DNA of 64,000 nt from NCBI GenBank assembly GCA_021234155.1, contig JAJEKV010000042.1:915864-979863 (forward strand), read 5' to 3'. The translations under genes were made by a program, and so were the position numbers. The stretch's first letter is position 1. Each line of letters starts with the position of its first letter. The stretch is from Isoetes taiwanensis. Its lineage: Eukaryota; Streptophyta; Lycopodiopsida; Isoetales; Isoetaceae. A model generated the notes under the pieces. The model was not told the origin of the DNA. It was given only the letters and a program-made list of their open reading frames with translations, and ran no database searches. Positions 1-11,145 of the stretch are shown in pieces.

Positions 1-1
1 G

Positions 2-2617
2 GCCGAAATTGACAAACTCTTAGCTGCTGGCCTGATTTATGAGGTCAAACACTCTGAATGGGTGAGCCATATCGTCATTGCTCTCAAACACAATGGTAAG
101 ATCCGCGTTTGCGTGGACTACAGAAAACTCAATCAAGCCACGGAGCATGATCACTTTCCGCTTCCCTTCACTGACCAGGTTCTTGAAGAAGTAGCTGGTC
201 ATGAGATGTACTCTTTCATGGATGGTTTCTCTGGGTACAATCAAATTTCTATCAAGAAAGAAGATCAACTCAAAACTACTTTCACCACCCCGTGGGGCAC
301 TTTTGCCTACAAGGTGGTCCCTTTTGGTTTATCAAACTCTCCTTCAACCTTTCAGCGCATCATGCTCTCTGTCTTTCAAGACTATATGAAGGATCAACCT
401 TTTCTCCAGATCTTTCAAGATGATTTTTCAGCCTACAGCTCCATGGATGATCATTTGGAGAAGTTAGAGCTTGTCTTTCAAAAATGTGATGAATCTGGCA
501 TTAGTCTTAATCCTGAGAAGTGCACTTTCTGCGTCACCTCAGGTGTTCTTTTAGGTCATGTGGTTAGCAAAGATGGAATCACCACGGATCCTGCTAAAAT
601 CAGTTGTGTACTGAAGGCTCAAGCACCATCTAATATCAAAGAGACACGTTCCTTCCTGGGTAAGGTTAATTACTATTCCACCTTCATTCCTGGACTTGCA
701 GCTATCGCTGATCCCATTCATAAACTCACGGGTGATGAATCCACTTGGGCTTGGACTCCCCAAGCGGAAGCTGCTTTTCAGAAGTTGAAGCTGTTACTTA
801 CTCAGGCCCCGGTACTTGTTCCTCCTCAATGGGACAAGCCCTTTCATGTTCATGTTGATGTCTCTGCTTTTGCCATTGGTGTTGTTCTTTCTCAGGCCTA
901 TGATGACCACACGGATAAACCGATCCACTATGCCAGCCGGAAACTCAATCCTGCTGAGCGCAACTACTCTGCCACGGAACGGGAAGCCTTGGGTTTAGTT
1001 TTCTGTGTCCAACGTTTCCGTCATTATTTGTTGGGCAGCCAGATCAAGTTCTTTGTTGATCATCAAGCTCTTCTTTATTTAATCAACAAAGCCACGCCCA
1101 CGGGTAGAATTGCTCGTTGGGTCCTTCTTCTGCAAGAATTCGTTCCCTTCGAAATTGTCCATAAGGCAGGCAAGTCTCATGTGATGCCTGATTATCTTTC
1201 ATGTATCCACACGGATGATACCTCCATGGGTGTTTCTGACGCCTTTCCAGACGCTCAATTGTTCCTGGTCACGGCCACGCCCCATTGGTTTCACAACTTT
1301 CAGCAATATCTTCTCACTAGTGCTCTTCCTCCAGAAGATCCGACGCTCTCTCCAGATAGGCTTCGATCACGCCGCCGTCAGTTTCTCAGAGAGGTCCGTG
1401 ACTACACCATGGTTGCATGCCATCTATACAAACGTGGTAAAGACATGGTCCTCCGACGTTGTGTCCTCCCTCATGAGGTGCCCGATATTGTTCGACAAGC
1501 TCATGATGGGCTTGGTGGTGGTCATTTTAGTGGTGACGCCACGGCACGCAAAATTCTTTTGGCAGGCTACTTCTGGCCCACGCTTTTCAAAGATGCCCAC
1601 GCTTTTGCTCGCACGTGTGACGTCTGTCAGCGTGTGGGAAAGCCCACGGCCCGTGACGCTCTTCCCTTGACGCCGGTCGCCACGCCACTTCCCTTCAGCA
1701 AATGGGGAATGGACTTTGTGGGGCCCATGGACCCACCGGCGCGGCACACCCGTGCCCGCTACATTCTGGTCATTACTGATTATGCTACAAAGTGGGCGGA
1801 AGCTTGTGCCCTTCCAGACAACACTGCTGCCAGTACAGCCAAGGTTCTCTACACGCACATCATCACGCGTTTTGGTTGTCCCACGGAACTTGTTAGTGAT
1901 CGTGGCGTGCATTTTGTCAATCATACCATCAAGGAGCTGACGGACTATCTTCACATCCACCACCGGAAGAGTACACCTTATTATCCTCAAGGAAATGGCT
2001 TGGCTGAAAGTACCAACAAAACTCTCATCACTGTTCTCAAGAAAATTTGTGACGTTTCTCGCACAGATTAGCAAGACAAGTTGCCTACTGTTCTTTGGGC
2101 TTACAACACGAGTTTTAAAATTGCTACTGGCCACACTCCTTTCAAACTGGTTTATGGTCAAGAAGCTCTTATGCCCTTCGAATATATTCTTCCGACTCTC
2201 CGTTTCCAACTTGCTACAACACATAATCCACCTGCTGCACTCAGGGAACGGGTTTATCAATTGGAACAGTTAGATGAACTTAGGCGAGATGATTACATTC
2301 GTGTTCTTCATGGTCAACAGTTACAGAAATCTTTGCATGACAAACGTCTTAAGACAAAAACATTCAAAGAAGGTGATTTGGTTCTTCTTTATGATTCTCG
2401 TTACAAAAATTTTCCGGGCAAGTTAAAATTCAGATGGCTTGGTCCTTATCAAATTATTCAAGTTGTTCAACCCAGTGTTTTCAAGCTGGCCGAGTTAGAT
2501 GGCACTCCATTACTCACTCTGGTTAATGGCTTTCGCCTTAAACAATTTCATACAGAAGCTACAGACAGTTCTACACAAGATGTACCACACAATTCTGATT
2601 CCACAGATAGTGACTAA
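2..2617 (+). pseudogene. Ty3/Gypsy pol: reverse transcriptase, RNase H, integrase (5'-partial, one nonsense codon)
   Basis: The frame is open from base 2, so the protein begins upstream of the window. In order it shows RT motifs (VDYRKLN at about nt 113, DGFSGYNQI, active-site QDD at 416-424 where YxDD or MDD is usual), RNase H (DVSAFAIG near 856, then TEREALG), the integrase zinc finger (HDGLGGGHF then CDVCQR) and the DDE core (GMDFVGP, VSDRGVHF, GNGLAEST). A TAG at 2069-2071 interrupts an otherwise continuous frame that resumes with the integrase C-terminal region and ends at the TAA at 2615. The position normally codes Trp in related elements, so a single TGG to TAG change explains it. It would have copied element RNA and inserted the cDNA. 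Confidence 0.93.
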
Positions 2618-3553
2618 AAGCGCCATATTTATATTATAGTAGAGGCAAATAACAAAATGTGAGCATTGCCCACTTACTTCCGCTATGAGCAGAGCTCTAT
2701 GGGCAGTGCCCTATTTACAAAATCCTAAGATTAAAACCCCTCTACTCCGGGTTGGGAGCAGAGGTGATGCGGAGGATGTGGTAGTAGTTCTGCTCCGGAT
2801 CCCAGCGCCGATGCACCACCACCTCCATAGGATTGGTCAGAGGGTCGGGATGCTCAGCCATCCCACTGCACCAGCCATCCATGGGGATGCCACGGTTGTG
2901 GCATTTCCAGAGATCCAGACAGTTCATCTTGCAGGTGATCCATTCCTGACAGTTCGTTGGCATCGTGCAGTTCTCGTTCAAACCAGCCGCTGCCATACTC
3001 ATGGTCGCCAAGGGTGTCTCAGCTTCGCCCCCTGCTCGTCTTATATAGCCCCACCGACGGGAATCCTGTCGACGTGGACCAATCAGACAACTCGCCGACG
3101 TGGTTGCAATGCAAGGCCGTTTCTAAATTGGAATCTTTTCTCCCGCCACATATCTAACCATGGTACCTTCGGACACCTTCGTTTTAATGATATCCCACTT
3201 CGAGTTGCCCGCATTAAATGACATTTCTTCTTTTCACGCCCGTCGAACATTAATATGTGTACCTTCGACAGCTGTCACATCCGATTGCTCATTTACGTCT
3301 CATCTCCACCGTCCATTGCTTCTCCCTTCACTGCTTGGGGACAGCCAAATTTTTGCCTCTCAATCGCCTCCTTTGCATCTGTCGCCACCTGGCCTCATCA
3401 ACGGTTACTGTTTCCTTCTCATCACGCCCCTTCGCCACACCTTGTGCGCCCTAAAACCTTTTCGTCTCTCTTCGTTTTCGTCTTCTGCTCTCCGCCCTCC
3501 GCCCTCCGGTTTCTCAAGACAGATTTTCCTGTTCCTTTTCGACGCTCTTCGCC
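2618..3553 (+). other. spacer between pol and the downstream ORF of the Gypsy element
   Basis: No convincing protein is visible. The stretch is pyrimidine-rich near its 3' end and contains a TATA-like TTATATAG at about 3040, which could serve as an internal promoter or belong to the leader of a spliced mRNA for the downstream ORF. That role is inference. Confidence 0.4.
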
Positions 3554-4224
3554 ATGGCTGCTTCACCCAAATTTCCTCAGCTTCAAGCTTCTGCTCCAAG
3601 AGATCCGGCTCTTTTCGAGTCCGTGACCTTCTCCACATCGACCTTTCGCGAAGCCCTAGCTGGTTCCAGTCGTGAAGTGGCGGAACGCCATGGGCTTTAT
3701 GAATTCTCTCAGCAGGACCTCCCTGCACCAAATCCGGAGCAATTGAAGCAATTTGTCGCTCATATCATCCCGGAAGGATATGCCACCACGGTTGACGGCA
3801 CCATCATTTTGCTTACTCAGGCTCTGATTTCTGAGGTATTCCACATTCCTCTTAAAAGACCTTCTTTATCTTGGGCTGCCTTACAGGATGTGGATGTCAC
3901 TAAGTATGGCGCCACTGCTTATCAAGCCAACATGCATCGTCTCACCAATATTGCAAAGACCCACGACACCTTTGTCAAGTTTCTGTGGCGCAAATTTCTT
4001 GGGTATTCCATCAAGAACACCCGTATCAATAAACAGTTCTATAATGTTGTCATCATGGCCATCCACTCTCCTCACCATATTGATTGGCCACAAATGATGT
4101 TCTTCAGACTTCTTCATGAAGTCGATCGCATCAGGGCAGCCCCATCTTCTGGCTTTGAAGCCTCAGTGGGTGCCCATCTTCAGGCCCTCATCCGTCATTA
4201 CCTTCCTCTCCCTGGGTCACCTTC

Positions 4225-5864
4225 TGTGACGTTCCAGGGGAATATACGCTATATATACGTATATTCCTGGACCCGTCACCATACAAATCTACCTAAGTAG
4301 CCTTGTATGCATTGGGAAGTGGCAAGGGGCGCACATCTAAGTTAATTGTTAACTTAGATAACCTTAGGATAAGACCCACTTCCACATGGCCTTATCCTAT
4401 TGAGCAACCGCCACACGGCCTCATCCTAGTGGTGCCACGTGGCATCCCATGTGGACCCACACCTATATTAGCTCTAACCCTAACCCTAGACCTTTTTTCC
4501 CTGACCTAGCACCTAAACCTTCATCCACGCGCCCGAAACTCCATTTCGAGCATCGTTCGTCGTAGCCTAGCCTGGAGCAGCAGCCCCTGGAAGGTGTGTA
4601 TGATCGTGAGGGAGCAAGTCTTGAGCCACGCCAAGGAGCATGGAGACGCCGGGGATGGGAGGAAAGCTCGGAGGAGGTAGGTTGAGTAGAGTCCATGTTA
4701 GTTCATCTGGGAGTTAGCACTCCAGATGGGTTAGTATTTCGTAGCTAGAGTAGAGCCACCCTAGATCCTTTGTTGAACATCTTGAACCCTAATCAATGAA
4801 CCCTAACTAATAGTTAGATATGTATGATTAGGTTAAGATGTTCATATGATATTGTTCATGATGATTATGGGATGATGGTTGATCATGTTTGTTCCTCTTG
4901 TGTTGGGAAGGGGGGTAGAGACCTAGGGCCATATGTAGTATGCTCCTAGTATAGATCCCTTAGTTCCTAGTAGATTGCGGCCTGTGCATAGGAACCCACC
5001 AGGCTATGGAGGCTATGCTGTGACTCAGCACTACACAACGGGGCTAGAGGCAATGTGGAGGGAGGATCCCTGCCGAGTGGGGGCTACGGGGGATCCCATA
5101 GTGGGCTAGGCTTATGGCCGGTCACTTCGTGTGGGCCGCGCATGGGTCCGACACCTCCTGGGGCAAAGGTGTTGCCCTGCCTCTCAAGAGTTGCAAGTGT
5201 CAGCTTGGCTCTTGTTTTGGGGGTTGATGGGAGTGCAGAATGGGTGTGTCGTCCACGATTCTCTAGCCACCCGTGGAGCCTCTAGACCCGGGAAGGGGAG
5301 ATGCAACCCCTCCTACCTCGGCCGGACCCGGGGAGATGCAACACGGAGTAGTCAGATGGGTGATGCCATGGGATTGCGTATCCGGAAGGTTAGAGTCATG
5401 CCGAGCCTGATCTAGCCCATGCGCAAAGTATGCATGGGGAGGGGCGGATGGAGTGGTCAACCCTAGCCATTGTCTTATGCCAGCCCCGCCATTGTTATGA
5501 CTCGGTCTGCTCTATCTTGAGGCCTATCCAGTCGGTCGACTCCCTTTCGTGTCGGAACCACGGGTAGGATCTCTCATGTTTTATGGCATATGATTATGTT
5601 CTTTGCATCTATGGATATGCGATTGAGCTACCCTCGAGGTAGCATATTGTATTGTATTGCTAGTTCTGACCTGTTATGCTTCCGCTGTGATAGGAGCCCA
5701 TAGGGGAAGGGCGCGCAAGACACCAACCGTGTCCCCCTCCCCGCACACGGAGGAGGATTCGAAGGCGGGATAGGCGGAGGGCTTTGTCGCGGTTGATGAG
5801 CCGGATGGGGGATTTCCTGCCGAGTGTACGGCCGGGCGCCGTATGTTTAGCAGGGAGCGTCACA
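4225..5864 (+). mobile_element. solo LTR with 5-bp target duplication
   Basis: The 1640-bp insert starts TGTGACG and ends CGTCACA, a perfect 7-bp terminal inverted repeat with the TG..CA ends of LTRs. It is flanked by CCTTC on both sides (4220-4224 and 5865-5869). No internal coding region is present, so it is a solo LTR left by recombination between two LTRs. A 14-bp stem lies just inside its left end (4238-4270, CGTATATTCC arm). It disrupts the extra ORF of the surrounding Gypsy element, so it is younger than that element. Confidence 0.93.
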
Positions 5865-6177
5865 CCTTCCATTTCTCATGCATCCACTCATCAATCCTTT
5901 CATTCCCTTCCTCAAAACCAACAGGCTGAAACTTCACGCCCTGCTTCTCCTGGTCATGTTCAACACAACACCACGCATGTTACTGTCTCTTCTTCCTCTA
6001 CAGAATCCATGCCCTCCACTTCTCATCATGTCTCTCAGACGTCACAAACACGGCAACAACAGGGCCCAGCACCTCCACATCCTCGCCAGCTCCTGTATCA
6101 ATACCAGCAGGATGTTCAAGCCGTTGTCCTTAAGTTACAAGAATCCCAAGACGTTCTCATGAATGGAGTTCAAGCCC

Positions 6178-6486
6178 CTTACGGGCCCGTGAGGATCTCA
6201 AGACTGCACACGATCAGACCAGCCTGCTTGCCGATCAACAGGTTTAGTTGCAATCCACCATTCAAGAATTGCTGGAGCAGGTCCAAGCCAAGGATAACCT
6301 GTTGCCAATACGCAAGTTCAGTCCCTGGAAGACAAACTTCAGGAAAAGCATGCGGCTCTCTTACGGGCCCGTGAGGATCTCAAGACTGCACACGATCAGA
6401 CCAGCCTGCTTGCTGATCAACAGGCTCAGTTGCAATCCACCATTCAAGAATTGCTGGAGCAGGTCCAAGTCAAGGATAACCTGTTG
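6178..6486 (+). repeat. 127-bp direct duplication inside the coiled-coil ORF
   Basis: 6178-6304 and 6360-6486 are nearly identical (a few substitutions), period 182 bp. Both encode the same stretch of coiled-coil heptads in the proper frame. The copies are separated by 55 bp of related ORF sequence, so this is an internal expansion of the coiled coil. Confidence 0.9.
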
Positions 6487-8277
6487 GGCGACAAGGATAA
6501 AGACCTTGCCAAACTTAACACCCTGTATACAGAGCTTTCTCAAAGTTACAGCACTCAAGTCCATGACCTTACAGAACGAGATGCTTGAATCACCTCCTTA
6601 GAAGATCAGCTTTCCACGCTGACCAGTCAGCTCACGCCCCTCCAGGATCAACTTACGGAGGCTAAAGCGAAGATCATTGATGGCCTTGAGAGATTGCCCG
6701 CAGCCGACTCCATATTCCTGGGCAATCCTCTTCACATGGCACGCTTCCTCACAAACGGATCCGCGATCAATCCCGTCTTCTCCTTGAAAAAGAGAATTAG
6801 ATCCGTGACCTCGACCATCAACTCCAGGAAGCTGTTCAATCTGCTGAAGACGCACAACATAAACAGGAGGGTTACATTAATATAGCTATCCACATTCCTG
6901 TGAATTTCGCTCCTCCTTCAAGTTACCTGGATTATGTGGTTGCCAGACGCCACCTCTTTCTTCTGAAGTGGTATGCGGCCGATGGCCAGGTTGATGCACA
7001 GCTACGCAGTGAGGATTTTCTCAGGATTTGGCCGGACCTCTCTATCGAAGAGAAAGGTTTACTCTGTGCCCTCGTAGTCTTCGACCTCATCCACTGTGAA
7101 GACCCTGATTTGATCATCTTCCGAGTTGTTCAGCCAATGGCCTATATTTTTCATGACTTTTATCTGGCTGATACACAAGACAAATTCCGCAATGAGGCCC
7201 ATCATGTTTTTCGTGGCGACCCCTATGCTCACTGGTTGTTATTGGACACCAACCCATATTTAAAGGATCATGCTCAGTCTCACGCTCTTGGACAGGAGTA
7301 CATGCCTGAGCTTGCTCATCACTTACCTCTGTGGCAGGCTGAAACACTGGAACAGGTACGGAAAAATTTAGTGCATCCTGAGGATCTTCAGTTTGCCCAA
7401 ATTTATATGCAGCACTTGGGAGGCTACAATCAATTGTGTGGCCTTCTGGAAAGCAAGACCATACCACGGGTTGGGTTAATCCTCCACTCTATACTCAGCT
7501 CTCTGCTTCAGAATGGGACCATTGGTGTCGTGCTCTTGATCAAGATCTTGTTTGTGAATTCAGGGAGCAGGCGCAGCAGCCCATGCCCACGGGCATGGCC
7601 CACTCTCCATATGCTTCACTGGGAGTCCCTCCATGCCCCAGGTTTCTTACCTCTGACTGGCGTCTTCCTTTTTGGACCAAGGTCATGGATGCCCACGCTG
7701 GATGGACTCCTCCTCAGATTTCCATGGACCTCCGCTGGGATCTGCGATTTGTTCGACGATCAGATTGGGAAAATGGTGCCACCTTGGACCACACCGACAA
7801 TTGGATCTATATTGTCAATGAGCGTGGTTGGCAAAAGCCCGCTGATGCTGTTCATGGCCTTGATGCCTTCTTCCAGAATGCCGCCACCTCACCGGACCCT
7901 TCTGTTCACCGTCAAGCCGGCTTCTGTGCTGCTCTCAAGTGCCTGCTGTTAAGCTCGCTAAATCGGCAGTGTCCTATCTTTTATTGCAACCCGAATGCCA
8001 GCATCAGTGCCTTCGGCCTCCAGACCTGCCTTCTCATGGAGTGCCAGTTCGTTCCTTCTAAGGCACATGCTGCCCTTGAAGACATGGTCCGCTCCAAATT
8101 TCTCATTGATGCCGATCCTGCGCTTGGGCTCAACACTCCTGACGCTCTTCAAACACGCCAGGATCTCATAGGCACTTACCACAATGGTGCCCGTCCTCAT
8201 TCCCGTGAGGATCACTTTCAAACTGTCGGGTTCCCGCCGTCAGAAACACTTCCTCCTTTTCTTCACCCTGAGTGTCG

Positions 8278-8292
8278 TTTGGTGGGGGGGAG
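8278..8292 (+). promoter_or_regulatory. polypurine tract of the Gypsy element
   Basis: A G-rich purine run (GGTGGGGGGGAG) sits directly before TGTTAG, the start of the 3' LTR. This is the usual primer site for plus-strand DNA synthesis. Confidence 0.75.
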
Positions 8293-8788
8293 TGTTAGTC
8301 CTGTACGTCCTGGTACAGGACTATTCATGCATGCAACGGACCAAGTCAAGGCCAAGGACCCAGTTGCTCAGTCGTCCAAGGGCCAACAGAAGACCAAGTA
8401 GCAGACCACGCAGTCAAAGGCGCGTCACCGCCACCAAGAGGCTTCGGACAAGTGACGGGCCGTCACCGCCTGCGTCAGCGTGATTTCAGGCATTTCAAGA
8501 GGCACCGCCAGTGTTCCTGCAAATCAGGCCTCCTTCCAGGAGTCGGCACCGAAATCAGTCAGAGTGTCTATATTGGGCCAAAGGCCATTGTACTATATAT
8601 ATGAGTAGAGCTAGCCCATGAGTTTTTAGATGAGTTTTGAGTCTTGTCTCACTTCTGTTTTCTCTCGATTGCGAGAGCTCATGTATCTTTATTGACATCA
8701 AGGAGTTGTTCTCATTATTGTGATCTTATTGTTCTCTTTTGTTCTCTCTTTTCTCTTTGCCTTGTTCTTTTTGCAAATCCCGCGTGAC
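8293..8788 (+). repeat. 3' LTR of the Gypsy element (right end approximate)
   Basis: It starts TGTTAGTCC right after the polypurine tract. A 9-bp stem (GTCCTGTAC / GTACAGGAC, loop of six) lies at 8297-8320. A TATA box (ACTATATATATGAG) at about 8591 follows a CCAAAGG stretch, as expected for an LTR promoter. The end is set at a CA near 8788 (GCGTGACA), but the 5' LTR is not in the window, so the boundary cannot be confirmed. Confidence 0.6.
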
Positions 8789-8824
8789 ACAGCTCCCGGA
8801 TTCTCCTGTTTGATCCAAGGGTCC

Positions 8825-9525
8825 TCACAGAGGGCTGTCTTGCAGGAGTTCCCGAACCCAGACCCCAAACATAGTCAAACCATAAGACTCCTTTTGCGGC
8901 ACATGCATTCTGGGGGTGTGGTGTGGACAAGGGCAATATGGCCTTTTCCAATTTGGCCATTTAGTTTCATAATCATTCCCCCTTGATTTGCCAAAGTCCT
9001 TTTCTACCAAAGCAACCATAGGCTCCTCTGTACATTTGAAAGGATCAAATAAAGCCAAAGAAAACTTTTGTATAGAAGTTTCTCTATCATAAACAACCGT
9101 ACCCATACGAGCAAAGTTGGCATATTTATCTATCCATGTGGCGTATGAAGACTTGTCAGCTTCTATTCCCCCAAGATAACAATATGCCGCAATAGGTATG
9201 GGGGAAGCAAGTTAAAGGAATAGAGCTTCCATACTTTGTTATCTTTCTCCCCGGCCCATTGCTCAACTAGCCTTCTTGGCACAAGTGGGGTAGAGAATCT
9301 TTTAAAGAATAAAAGAGGGTTACTTTGTTTTTGAAGCTGTTCTTCAGCATATTCTCTAGAAATAGCATTAGCTTCCTCATCCAATTTAATGCCTTTCAAT
9401 TTGGGGTTTGACCCATCATGTGCAATATTGGAAGTTCTCTCATTACACTTTAGCATAGGATATACTTCTCTATTGGCAAGTTTAAGATCCTTAAAATGTT
9501 CTAGCACCTGCTTACACATTTCCAA
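8825..9525 (-). pseudogene. minus-strand coding relic, unrecognised
   Basis: Two open stretches on the minus strand (9525-9163 and 9106-8825) join into one protein-like reading if a single frameshift at about 9165 is allowed. The result is about 220 residues, hydrophilic and charged, with motifs EEANAISREYAEEQLQKQ, SYATWIDKYANFARMG and WPNWKRPYCP. It ends close to the 3' LTR boundary of the Gypsy element. It could be a transposon ORF or a gene fragment cut by that insertion. I cannot assign a family. Confidence 0.4.
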
Positions 9526-10156
9526 TTCTTTCTTATCACAATCCAGAAGCTAAGTTAAGTATATAAGACACCATTTATGACTCCAAGGCTCAAATTTAAT
9601 GTATGGTAGTCATGAAATATGATACCACTAAAATAGTAATGGAAAACCATGAAAAATAAGACATGTTTTATTTTTAGTTATATATTCAAACAAGACTAGA
9701 TGTCTTATTTTACCGGGGGGGGGAGGGGGTGGGCCATTTACATTAAAAGTGGTATCCAAACCTAAATAAGACATGTCTTATTTTCATAGTGGAAAGTTGA
9801 TTTTCTTTTAAGATAATCGGTGGCAAACATCATTTGATAAAATATGTGACTTTTAAAAATAAGACTACCGTAGAAAAGGAGCCTTACATTCTGGTTTTAG
9901 GCTACATTCTTGCTACATTCTAGTTTTAGGTGATATTATGTCATCATACTCAAACAGCACAAAGTTAACACGATAATTACTTCACAACTTACATTAGAAT
10001 TGGTCAAAAAATCAGATCATCATTGATTTACATTAAAAATTTTACAAGACTTTAAAAAGCTTGTTGATTTGAAAAACCATTGATTCAAATCAAAGTTTTC
10101 AATAGTTTAAATAGCTTGTTCATTTTAAAACTTAAATCAGCAAAAAAAAGACACAA
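9526..10156. other. AT-rich intergenic sequence
   Basis: No gene is visible. Several variants of the 11-bp string AAGACATGTCT/TATTTT occur at 9660-9790, with a G-run at 9715-9730. Confidence 0.5.
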
Positions 10157-10352
10157 CATTACTACAAAAGTAGGTAGAAATGGCACAAAAGTGACGTTTA
10201 TGCTCCGCCTTTTAACGGAGCATAAATGTCACTTTCGTGTCATTTGGAGTGCACAAACGTCATAAATAGCACAAAAGTGACGTTTATGCTCTGCAAAAAG
10301 GCGGAGCATAAACGTCACTTTTGTGTCATTTCTACCTATTTTTGTAGTAGTG
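10157..10352. mobile_element. CACTA-type MITE (196 bp)
   Basis: The ends are CATTACTACAAAAGTAGG and, read inward from the other side, CACTACTACAAAAATAGG, which matches CACTA transposon termini. The 3-bp sequence CAA flanks both sides (10154-10156 and 10353-10355). Nearly the whole element folds back on itself: the GACGTTTATGCTCCGCC arm recurs inverted near the other end. It is too short to code for a transposase. Confidence 0.88.
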
Positions 10353-10837
10353 CAAGTATATCTCTGCATTCCTTCTAGATCACTTCTTCATCATCTGTTC
10401 CATCAACTCACTGAAATCTTGTGCTGAAACGCTTGGCATCACGATATTGCAATTCTAAAAGCTACCACCTGAGATTCCAACCTGCAACTGCATGCTAAAG
10501 CATGCCTAACAATTGGAGATCTTTCTGCAAGCACGTCTAAACCATGATTGAGTTGTGCTAAATCCCTATCCATCTCATCTGATTCCACTGCTACGAACAA
10601 CTCCACAATAGGAGATATTGAAGTATGCTCATGGACACACTAATCTGATACTAGACTGACCACCTTACCACCACATGCTCGACTCTCATCAATCTTCTTC
10701 AACTAGTCCTGCAGCACAAACTCATATGTCCTCCTAGATCGATTCTCATTAAATAATTTCTCCATCAACGAGATGGCACATTTAGCTTACCATTCAACTG
10801 TCTTATCATACCTATTTAAATCGGAAACCAAAAGAAA
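10353..10837. other. intergenic or intronic sequence
   Basis: No supported gene. Short minus-strand coding-like pieces could belong to the tyrosine-recombinase relic on either side. Confidence 0.3.
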
Positions 10838-11145
10838 TCAACTAAAGAAAATATATAGAATGCAAAAATACATGTTGTAGGCCCCATCTGTCCAATGTCC
10901 AGTCACTTTCTTCCCTACATCAATTGGAACTTCTCCCTTGGACATTCGAGTAATAACAGTAGAGCGACCTGATTTACCAGAATATTTACCTTCCATGCCA
11001 ACAGCAGCAGCATGTGTTTTACACATTCAACAAGCTTTGTTGCACTGATCATGTTCACAGGATTGTATGATTGATTGCTTTTAGGATTCTGAATTGGGTG
11101 CATGAAACAGAACTTAACACTAGAGTCGTCACATGATGAACCAGA
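10838..11145 (-). pseudogene. tyrosine recombinase (Crypton/DUF3504-like), C-terminal fragment
   Basis: The minus strand encodes HPIQNPKS, then, after a one-base frameshift near 11025, MCKTHAAAVGMEGKYSGKSG, GRSTVITRMSKGEVP and TGHWTDGAYNMY. This order matches the C-terminal catalytic part of Crypton/DUF3504 recombinases (LxNPK ... MC..AG.EG..TNHSGR.T.ITRM ... TGH ... Y). The Arg of the HSGR box, the TGH His and the terminal Tyr are present. The His of the HSGR box is replaced by Lys, and the frame is broken, so it is probably inactive. The matching N-terminal part may be the minus-strand coding pieces at 13.8-15.1 kb. Confidence 0.65.

Larger units (their letters stand above)
3554..8401 (+). 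pseudogene. extra ORF downstream of pol (env-like position), interrupted by a solo LTR
   Basis: I do not recognise a named family. The first part (3554-4224, about 224 residues) is globular and resembles the capsid-like or plant-mobile-domain type ORFs found in plant retrotransposons. After the inserted LTR the frame continues at 5870 with a Ser/Thr/Pro/Gln-rich linker. A strongly heptad-like coiled coil follows (about 6340-6680, rich in Leu, Gln, Asp and Lys), then a large globular C-terminal part (6890-8401) with many Trp and His residues. No signal peptide or membrane anchor is visible, so it is not a classical envelope. Damage: the LTR insertion, a 127-bp internal duplication that disturbs the frame, a TGA near 6587 and a frameshift near 7440. 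It lies on the same strand as pol and ends just before the polypurine tract, so it belongs to the element. Confidence 0.6.
1..8788 (+). mobile_element. Ty3/Gypsy LTR retrotransposon, 3' portion
   Basis: The element enters the window inside the reverse transcriptase and runs through RNase H, integrase, an extra ORF, a polypurine tract and a 3' LTR. Pol order RT-RH-IN defines Ty3/Gypsy. The end of the integrase reading frame has no chromodomain, and the RT resembles the Tat/Athila side of the family (motif DGFSGYNQI). The 5' LTR, gag and protease lie outside the window. The copy is dead: a nonsense codon in pol, stops and a frameshift in the extra ORF, and a solo LTR inserted in that ORF. The exact 3' LTR end is uncertain. 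Confidence 0.88.
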
